Below are positions 1-6,431 of a stretch of 6,431 nucleotides of DNA, in pieces. Numbering within the stretch: the stretch's first letter is position 1; each line of letters opens with the position of its first letter. Made by a program: the position numbers and the translations under genes. The notes beneath the pieces were generated by a model. It ran no database searches. It was not told where the DNA came from and saw only the letters and a list, made by a program, of their open reading frames with translations. Source of the DNA: JAYFRE01 sp034926235 (GTDB lineage Bacteria > Pseudomonadota > Alphaproteobacteria > Rhodospirillales > Magnetospirillaceae); the NCBI GenBank assembly GCA_034926235.1, contig JAYFRE010000165.1:1-6431 (forward strand). The letters run 5' to 3'.

Positions 1-264
1 ATAGTCAGCGTGGCCGGGGCAGTCCACATGCGCGTAGTGACGGTTCTGGGTCTCGTATTCGACGTGAGACGTCGAAATCGTGATCCCACGAGCCTTCTCT
101 TCAGGCGCCTTGTCAATCTGGTCGTACGCCGTGAACGTCGCACCGCCAGTTTCCGCAAGAACCTTCGTGATCGCCGCTGTCAGTGACGTCTTGCCATGGT
201 CAACGTGACCGATCGTGCCAACGTTGCAGTGCGGCTTCGTCCGCTCAAACTTTGCCTTCGCCAT
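1..264 (-). CDS. tuf: Elongation factor Tu, N-terminal 88 codons (gene runs off the left edge)
   Basis: EF-Tu is the cytoplasmic GTPase that carries aminoacyl-tRNA to the ribosomal A site. Translating the minus strand from the ATG at 264-262 gives MAKAKFERTKPHCNVGTIGH at the N-terminus, which is characteristic of EF-Tu. The G domain begins normally: P-loop GHVDHGKT at residues 19-26, switch I RGITI at 59-63, and DCPGHAD at 81-87, which includes the catalytic His85. The reading frame is still open at base 1, so roughly the last three quarters of the protein lie outside. GGAG sits 8 nt before the ATG and supports this start. It is the last visible gene of the rpsL-rpsG-fusA-tuf order, 90 nt after fusA. 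Codon use differs from its neighbours: 8 of 11 Thr codons are ACG, and none of 11 Ala codons is GCC. The window cannot show whether this is tufA or one of two copies. Confidence 0.98.
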   Translation of the reverse strand, partial: MAKAKFERTKPHCNVGTIGHVDHGKTSLTAAITKVLAETGGATFTAYDQIDKAPEEKARGITISTSHVEYETQNRHYAHVDCPGHADY

Positions 265-287
265 TGTCTCCACTCCGTCTTACTGAT

Positions 288-300
288 CGGTCCGGGACCG
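288..300. repeat. Short perfect palindrome in the fusA-tuf spacer
   Basis: The sequence CGGTCCGGGACCG is self-complementary around its central base and could form a 5-bp stem with a 3-nt loop. It lies 24-36 nt before the tuf start in the 90-nt fusA-tuf spacer. There is no T-run after it on the minus strand, so it is not an intrinsic terminator. It could be an RNA processing or folding element, or chance in GC-rich DNA. Confidence 0.3.
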
Positions 301-354
301 CATCGTCAAGGTGGTTACCATCAGGGTTATGGGCCCCGTTAATCCCCAGTTCAC

Positions 355-2367
355 TCACTGCCGTTCGACGTAACGCTCGAACCGCATGCTGTAATGGGCC
401 CGCCCCTGACTTGCCGAACGCACGTCGGTGGCGTAGCCGAACATTCCTTCCAACGGCACCGACGCCACGACGATCGATGTCGTGGCGCGCATGCCGATAT
501 CGCTGATCTGGCCGCGCCGCCGCTTCAGATCGTCCAGGACGGCCCCAACGAATTCCTGGGGCACGGCCACCTCGACCTGCATAACGGGCTCCAGAAGCAC
601 AGGGCCTGCCTTCTGGACGGCACGGCGAAAAGCCTCCCTGGCCGCGATACCGAACGACGCCGCCGAAGCGGCGCTGTCTGCGCCATCGATCAAGGTAACG
701 GCGATATCGACAACCGGGAATCCGGACAAGATACCACCAAGCGCCGCCTGACGCACCTCTTCCTCGATGGTCCGCACAACATCTTCCGGCAGGGCGTCCG
801 CCATACCATCGGTGAACGCGACACCCGCCCCTGACGAAGCCGGTTCAACCCGAAGGCCGACCCGGACCGGGCCCCCGCCCATATCCGGCGTCTCGCGCAG
901 CGAGACGATTTCCTCAGCCACCGCCGTCACCGTTTCACGGTAGGCGATCTGCGGCCGCCCCGCCTGCACGGCGACGCCGAACTCGCGGGTCAAACGGTTG
1001 AGCGCGACATCGAGGTGCAGCTCGCCCATTCCTCCGATCGCCGTCCGTCCCGTCTCCGCATCGGCAAAGACCTTCAGGGAAGGATCTTCGGCGGCCAGAT
1101 GCTCCAGCGCCGCGTCCATGCCCGCCTGATCGGCCTCGCTCTTCGGTTCCAAAGCAACCGAGACCACCGGCTCGGGGAAAGCCATCCGTTCCAGCAGCAG
1201 CGGCGCGTCGATCGCGCACAGCGTGTCACCGGTCGTCGTGCCTTCAAGGCCCGTCAGCGCGACGATATCACCGGCCCGCGCTTCAACAATCTCTTCGCGG
1301 GCATTGGCGTGCATCTGCACCATGCCCCGGACCTGCTCGCGCCTGTTCCGCGCGCTGTTCAGGACCCAATCGCCGGTCCGCAACACACCGGAATAAATCC
1401 GCAGGAAGGTCAGCGGACCGGCCAGCGGATCATTCATGACCTTAAAGGCCAAAGCGGCGAAAGGTTCGTCGTCGCTGGCCTTGCGTACAATGTTCGCGTC
1501 GCGGACATCCGCAATCGCGCCCGGAGCCGGAAGATAATCCGTCACAGCATCCAAAAGCGGCTGGATGCCCCGGTTCCGGAAAGCGGCCCCGCACAGCACC
1601 GGCACGAACTCGCCGGCAATCGCACCATCGCGGATGCAGCGCTTCAGTGTCGCCGGATCGGGATCGCACCCGTCCAAATACGCTTCGAGCACGGCGTCGT
1701 CACGTTCGATCACCCGTTCGATCAGGCCGCGCCGCCCGACTTCCGCCGCCGCCGTCATCTCGGGCGGCACCGGGCCTTCTTCCGCGTCCAGGCCCGGCGT
1801 TTCGGTCTTCCAGACCAGCGCGGCATTCCGCACCAGATCAACCAGACCGACGAAACCGGCTTCGGCGCCGATCGGCAGATGCAGCGCCAGGGGCTCCGCC
1901 CCCAACCGGCTCTGGATCATCGCCACGGTCCGATCGAAATCGGCGCCGGCGCGATCCATCTTATTGACGAAACACAGCCTGGGGACGCCGTAACGATCAG
2001 CTTGCCGCCAGACGGTCTCGGACTGAGCCTCGACCCCGGAGACGGCGTCGAACACCGCAACCGCCCCGTCCAGCACCCTCAAGGACCGCTCGACCTCGGC
2101 CGTGAAGTCGATATGGCCGGGCGTGTCGATCAGATTGATGCGGTACCCGTTCCAGAAGCAGGTGGTCGTGGCCGAAGTAATCGTGATGCCGCGTTCCTGT
2201 TCTTCCTCCATCCAGTCCATCGTCGCGGTGCCATCCTGCACTTCGCCGATATGACGGGACTTTCCGGTATAGAACAGAATCCTCTCGCTCACGGTCGTTT
2301 TACCCGCAACGATGTGCGCCATGATGCCGATATTACGATAATGGTCGAGAGGAACGCCGCGAGCCAT
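355..2367 (-). CDS. fusA: Divergent elongation factor G (670 aa) in the str operon
   Basis: EF-G is the GTPase that drives tRNA-mRNA translocation and, with RRF, ribosome recycling. All five domains are recognisable: G domain with G' insert about 1-283, II about 293-392, III about 397-477, IV about 478-600, V about 601-670. Conserved elements include switch I RGITITSA (59-66), DTPGHIDF (81-88, His85), NKMD (135-138), GMGELHLD (446-453) and a normal EF-G C-terminus. It is about 20-30 residues shorter than usual. Several key positions are unusual. The P-loop reads AHIVAGKTT, with Val20 where Asp is expected. G5 is CGAAF instead of CGSAF. The domain IV loops lack HKKQTGGSGQ and the YHDVDSS-type His. 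Only 11 Lys occur. The ATG start is 27 nt after rpsG, with GAAGG (2378-2382) 10 nt upstream. The frame is intact, so decay to a pseudogene is unlikely. It may be a specialised EF-G or a fast-evolving sole copy. Confidence 0.95.
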   Translation of the reverse strand: MARGVPLDHYRNIGIMAHIVAGKTTVSERILFYTGKSRHIGEVQDGTATMDWMEEEQERGITITSATTTCFWNGYRINLIDTPGHIDFTAEVERSLRVLDGAVAVFDAVSGVEAQSETVWRQADRYGVPRLCFVNKMDRAGADFDRTVAMIQSRLGAEPLALHLPIGAEAGFVGLVDLVRNAALVWKTETPGLDAEEGPVPPEMTAAAEVGRRGLIERVIERDDAVLEAYLDGCDPDPATLKRCIRDGAIAGEFVPVLCGAAFRNRGIQPLLDAVTDYLPAPGAIADVRDANIVRKASDDEPFAALAFKVMNDPLAGPLTFLRIYSGVLRTGDWVLNSARNRREQVRGMVQMHANAREEIVEARAGDIVALTGLEGTTTGDTLCAIDAPLLLERMAFPEPVVSVALEPKSEADQAGMDAALEHLAAEDPSLKVFADAETGRTAIGGMGELHLDVALNRLTREFGVAVQAGRPQIAYRETVTAVAEEIVSLRETPDMGGGPVRVGLRVEPASSGAGVAFTDGMADALPEDVVRTIEEEVRQAALGGILSGFPVVDIAVTLIDGADSAASAASFGIAAREAFRRAVQKAGPVLLEPVMQVEVAVPQEFVGAVLDDLKRRRGQISDIGMRATTSIVVASVPLEGMFGYATDVRSASQGRAHYSMRFERYVERQ

Positions 2368-2394
2368 ACCGATGAAACCTTCAGGCCCCGGCCG

Positions 2395-2865
2395 TTACCA
2401 ACGGTAGTGCGAGAAGGCCTTGTTGGCCTCGGCCATGCGGTGCGTGTCTTCGCGCTTCTTGACAGCGGAACCGCGATTATTCGCCGCATCCAGAAGCTCG
2501 CCGGACAGACGGTCCACCATGGTGGTTTCGCCGCGCTTGCGAGCATTGTCGATCAGCCAGCGGATGGCCAGCGCCTGGCGGCGCTCGGTGCGCACCTCGA
2601 CGGGGACCTGGTAGGTCGCGCCGCCGACACGGCGGGAACGCACCTCAAGGGCCGGCTTCACATTGTCCAGGGCGGAATGGAACAGATCGATCGCATCCTG
2701 GCCGGTCTTTTGCCCGATCCGGTCGAGAGCGCCATAGACGATCGCCTCGGCGACCGACTTCTTGCCATCGAACATCAGGCAGTTCATGAACTTGGTCAAC
2801 ACCACGTCGCCATATTTGGCGTCCGGATGCACTTCGCGCTTATCAGCGGCGTGACGGCGGGACAT
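2395..2865 (-). CDS. rpsG: 30S ribosomal protein S7
   Basis: S7 is a primary 16S rRNA-binding protein that nucleates assembly of the 30S head and lines the E site and mRNA exit. The 156-residue product matches the usual bacterial length. Recognisable segments are LMFDGKKSVAEAIVY (30-44), the beta-hairpin region around EVRSRRVGGATYQVPVEV (74-91) and the C-terminal block AVKKREDTHRMAEANKAF ending in SHYRW. The ATG start is supported by AGGAGA placed 8 nt upstream, directly after the rpsL stop. The spacer to rpsL is 14 nt and to fusA 27 nt, so the three genes almost certainly share one transcript. In E. coli S7 represses its own operon by binding a longer rpsL-rpsG spacer, and there is no room for that element here. 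No anomaly is seen in the protein. Confidence 0.99.
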   Translation of the reverse strand: MSRRHAADKREVHPDAKYGDVVLTKFMNCLMFDGKKSVAEAIVYGALDRIGQKTGQDAIDLFHSALDNVKPALEVRSRRVGGATYQVPVEVRTERRQALAIRWLIDNARKRGETTMVDRLSGELLDAANNRGSAVKKREDTHRMAEANKAFSHYRW

Positions 2866-2879
2866 TGGTTTTTATCTCC

Positions 2880-3251
2880 TCACTTCGGACGCTTGGCGCC
2901 ATACTTGGAACGGCGCTGACGACGATCTTTCACGCCCTGCGTATCAAGGGTGCCGCGGATGATGTGATACCGGACACCGGGAAGATCCTTGACGCGGCCG
3001 CCGCGGATCATCACCACCGAGTGTTCCTGCAGATTATGCCCCTCACCCGGGATATAGCTGGTCACTTCGAAACCGTTGGTCAGGCGCACACGAGCCACCT
3101 TACGCAGAGCCGAGTTCGGCTTCTTCGGCGTCGTGGTATAAACGCGGGTGCATACGCCGCGCTTCTGCGGGCATTCCTGCAAGGCCGGCACCTTGTTGCG
3201 CGCCACTTCCGGCGCGCGCGGCTTGCGGATCAGCTGGTTAATCGTCGGCAT
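2880..3251 (-). CDS. rpsL: 30S ribosomal protein S12
   Basis: S12 sits at the decoding centre and influences accuracy and streptomycin response. The 123-residue product is of normal length and begins MPTINQLIRK. The segment YTTTPKKPNSALRK (38-51) and GGRVKDLPGVRYH (84-96) carry the loops facing helix 44 of 16S rRNA. The lysines that commonly mutate in streptomycin-resistant strains are unaltered (Lys43 and Lys88 when Met is counted). Asp89, the residue that is beta-methylthiolated in many bacteria, is present. AAGGGA (3259-3264) lies 7 nt before the ATG and fixes this start over two out-of-frame ATGs just upstream. It is the first gene of the str operon, preceded by an unusually long leader and a strong promoter. 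Its stop lies 14 nt before rpsG. Confidence 0.99.
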   Translation of the reverse strand: MPTINQLIRKPRAPEVARNKVPALQECPQKRGVCTRVYTTTPKKPNSALRKVARVRLTNGFEVTSYIPGEGHNLQEHSVVMIRGGRVKDLPGVRYHIIRGTLDTQGVKDRRQRRSKYGAKRPK

Positions 3252-3258
3252 CCATCAT

Positions 3259-3264
3259 TCCCTT
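3259..3264 (-). promoter_or_regulatory. rpsL ribosome binding site
   Basis: AAGGGA on the minus strand ends 7 nt before the rpsL ATG. Two more ATGs lie between them (adjacent to the site and 3 nt away) in another frame. They are too close to the Shine-Dalgarno for efficient use, so this spacing picks the rpsL start. Confidence 0.75.
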
Positions 3265-3285
3265 TTGCCAAATCGAGGCAACGAT

Positions 3286-3324
3286 AAAAAAACACCCAGC
3301 GGAGCCCAAGGGCCTCCGGGGCTG
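3286..3324 (-). terminator. Terminator-like hairpin with T7 inside the rpsL leader (candidate attenuator)
   Basis: On the minus strand, CAGC (3324-3321) pairs with GCTG (3300-3297). Inside this, GGAGGCC pairs with GGCTCC around a CTTG loop with one bulged base. Four bases later comes a run of seven T (3292-3286). A GC stem followed by a U-tract is the form of an intrinsic terminator. It lies after the candidate promoter and about 35 nt before the rpsL start, so it cannot be ending rpoC. It could allow conditional early termination of the operon. The CCC bulge and the 4-nt gap to the T-run make it weaker than an ideal terminator. Confidence 0.55.
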
Positions 3325-3433
3325 TTATCGGGTACCTTGCGCCAACCCGTGCGGCGTTTTCGCTGTGGGTCGAATTTCTTAGGGCAGCAGCGTCTAGGCG
3401 GAAGACCTACCACCAGCGCCCCGAGAGGGCCGG

Positions 3434-3462
3434 ATAATAGGGATGCGCCGAAGTCGCGTCAA
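3434..3462 (-). promoter_or_regulatory. Sigma70-type promoter of the str operon
   Basis: On the minus strand a -35 box TTGACG (3462-3457) and a -10 box TATTAT (3439-3434) are separated by exactly 17 nt. They match the TTGACA/TATAAT consensus at 10 of 12 positions. The bases just after the -10 (CCGGCCC) are very GC-rich. This is a common trait of ribosomal promoters that are shut down by ppGpp in proteobacteria, so growth-rate or stringent control is a reasonable inference. It lies downstream of the rpoC terminator and about 180 nt before rpsL, making it the likely main promoter for rpsL-rpsG-fusA-tuf. Confidence 0.8.
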
Positions 3463-3487
3463 GCGATTCTCTCCGACGGCGGCTGCC

Positions 3488-3501
3488 GGAAATTAAATTC
3501 C
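3488..3501. repeat. AT-rich quasi-palindrome upstream of the str promoter
   Basis: GGAATTTAATTTCC (minus strand) is palindromic except at one pair of positions. It is an AT island in GC-rich DNA, centred about 68 nt before the inferred transcription start. It could be a distal activator or nucleoid-protein site. It is slightly too far upstream for a standard UP element. The function is a guess. Confidence 0.3.
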
Positions 3502-3533
3502 CCTCAACATCACTCTGCGGACATTAACGACTA

Positions 3534-3560
3534 TTTATGTTCGAGAATTTTGAACATAAA
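3534..3560. repeat. Perfect inverted repeat, 9-bp arms with 9-nt spacer
   Basis: TTTATGTTC (3534-3542) and GAACATAAA (3552-3560) are exact reverse complements separated by GAGAATTTT. The element is AT-rich in otherwise GC-rich DNA. It sits between the rpoC terminator and the str promoter, about 120 nt upstream of the inferred start site. The 9-9-9 layout resembles that of the CIRCE/HrcA operator, but the arm sequence is different. It also differs from the alphaproteobacterial LexA site GTTC-N7-GTTC. It lacks the GC stem and T-run of a terminator on the minus strand. A protein-binding operator is the simplest reading, with the regulator unknown. Confidence 0.5.
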
Positions 3561-3605
3561 AAATCGCCCTCCGCACCAAACACCAAGGTTTCCCAGGGGT
3601 TCGGC

Positions 3606-3630
3606 AAAAAGGGGGGTGTCCGCGCCCCCC
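3606..3630 (-). terminator. Intrinsic terminator after rpoC
   Basis: On the minus strand GGGGGG (3630-3625) pairs with CCCCCC (3616-3611), followed at once by TTTTT (3610-3606). An extra G-C pair inside the loop is possible across a mismatch. It lies about 108 nt after the rpoC stop and ahead of the str promoter, so it most likely ends the rpoBC transcript. Confidence 0.8.
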
Positions 3631-3647
3631 CAAAGCATTTGAACCGC

Positions 3648-3667
3648 CTTGCCGCCAGAGCGGCAAG
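3648..3667 (-). other. 8-bp perfect hairpin in the rpoC trailer
   Basis: CTTGCCGC and GCGGCAAG form a perfect 8-bp stem with a 4-nt loop. There is no T-run after it on the minus strand. It lies between the rpoC stop and the T5 terminator and may stabilise the mRNA 3' end or aid pausing. Confidence 0.5.
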
Positions 3668-3670
3668 AAA

Positions 3671-3701
3671 GGGGCCCCGTCCCTGTACGGGAAAGGGCCC
3701 C
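3671..3701 (-). other. Long GC hairpin in the rpoC trailer
   Basis: GGGGCCC (3701-3695 on the minus strand) pairs with GGGCCCC (3677-3671). An inner TCCC/GGGA stem and GTACA loop follow after a 2-nt internal loop. TTTCTT follows on the minus strand, so it could act as a weak first terminator, but those bases also belong to the next hairpin. Confidence 0.5.
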
Positions 3702-3714
3702 GATCCGTTCCACT

Positions 3715-3732
3715 CCGTCCCGAAAGGGCCGG
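3715..3732 (-). other. Small hairpin directly after the rpoC stop
   Basis: CCG/CGG and CCC/GGG stems separated by one mismatch close a 4-nt loop, 6 nt past the rpoC stop codon. The stem is short and has no T-run. It is listed because it is the first of four consecutive hairpins in this trailer. Confidence 0.3.
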
Positions 3733-3737
3733 AAGGG

Positions 3738-6431
<2,694 letters not shown>

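Larger units (their letters stand above)
3252..3427 (-). promoter_or_regulatory. 5' leader of the str operon (rpsL 5' UTR)
   Basis: If transcription begins about 7 nt after the -10 box at 3434-3439, the rpsL mRNA has a leader of about 175 nt. No convincing leader peptide was found: there is no ATG before the cluster at the rpsL start. The leader can fold into alternatives. Examples are CGCC/GGCG and CGGGT/ACCCG stems that compete for the same bases, and a terminator-like hairpin near the 3' end (listed separately). The segment at 3361-3369 (CCCACAGCG on the minus strand) can pair with the 3' arm of that hairpin (CGCTGGG, 3295-3301) as 7 bp with a 2-nt bulge, a possible antiterminator. The leader itself is a firm inference from the promoter. 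Its regulatory function is speculative. Confidence 0.55.

Noticed and set aside
281..309. Possible separate tuf promoter starting with TTGACG at 309-304 in the fusA-tuf spacer
   Set aside because: No acceptable -10 box lies 16-18 nt downstream; the best hexamer matches 2 of 6. Co-transcription with fusA is simpler.
355..2367. fusA as a pseudogene
   Set aside because: The frame is uninterrupted over 670 codons, and most GTPase motifs and all five domains are kept. The changes are substitutions and small deletions, not random decay.
355..2367. fusA as a tetracycline-resistance ribosomal protection protein
   Set aside because: The N-terminus, G domain, domain III (GMGELHLD) and C-terminus follow EF-G closely. 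It shows no Tet(M)-type features and sits in the str operon.
1015..2919. A 634-codon open frame on the plus strand, antisense to fusA, rpsG and the end of rpsL
   Set aside because: Long antisense frames are expected opposite GC-rich coding sequence. Its product is rich in Arg, His and Gln with no recognisable domain, and the minus-strand genes are certain.
3534..3560. LexA or CIRCE operator
   Set aside because: The GTTC half-sites are inverted with 9 nt between, unlike the direct GTTC-N7-GTTC LexA site of alphaproteobacteria. The arms do not match the CIRCE sequence.

Overview
The window is a GC-rich bacterial chromosome segment carrying the conserved transcription/translation core. All genes read on the minus strand. 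In transcription order they are the 3' two thirds of rpoC (RNA polymerase beta' subunit), a 486-nt intergenic control region, then the 'str' operon: rpsL (S12), rpsG (S7), fusA (EF-G) and the first 88 codons of tuf (EF-Tu). Gene order, the S7 C-terminus SHYRW and the EF-Tu, S12 and beta' sequences point to an alphaproteobacterium, possibly Rhodospirillales-like. The order-level guess is from family resemblance only.

The rpoC/rpsL gap is well organised. After the rpoC stop come four closely spaced hairpins, and the last is a good intrinsic terminator for minus-strand transcription. An isolated AT-rich perfect inverted repeat (9-bp arms, 9-nt spacer) follows, then a near-consensus sigma70 promoter (TTGACG, 17 nt, TATTAT). 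The promoter would produce a leader of about 175 nt for rpsL. Inside that leader is a GC hairpin followed by seven T, so the str operon may be controlled by attenuation. The rpsL-rpsG spacer is only 14 nt, too short for an E. coli-type S7 repressor site.

S12, S7, EF-Tu and beta' look ordinary. The exception is the EF-G. It is in the normal fusA position and clearly related to EF-G throughout, but it is about 670 residues long. The P-loop has Val where translational GTPases have Asp. The domain IV loops that normally reach the decoding centre, including the functionally important His, are replaced. Lysine is strongly depleted (11 in 670). This looks like a fast-evolving or specialised EF-G, and it raises the question of whether a second, canonical EF-G exists elsewhere in the genome. 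It is the best candidate in the window for something undescribed. No mobile element, CRISPR array, tRNA or rRNA was seen.
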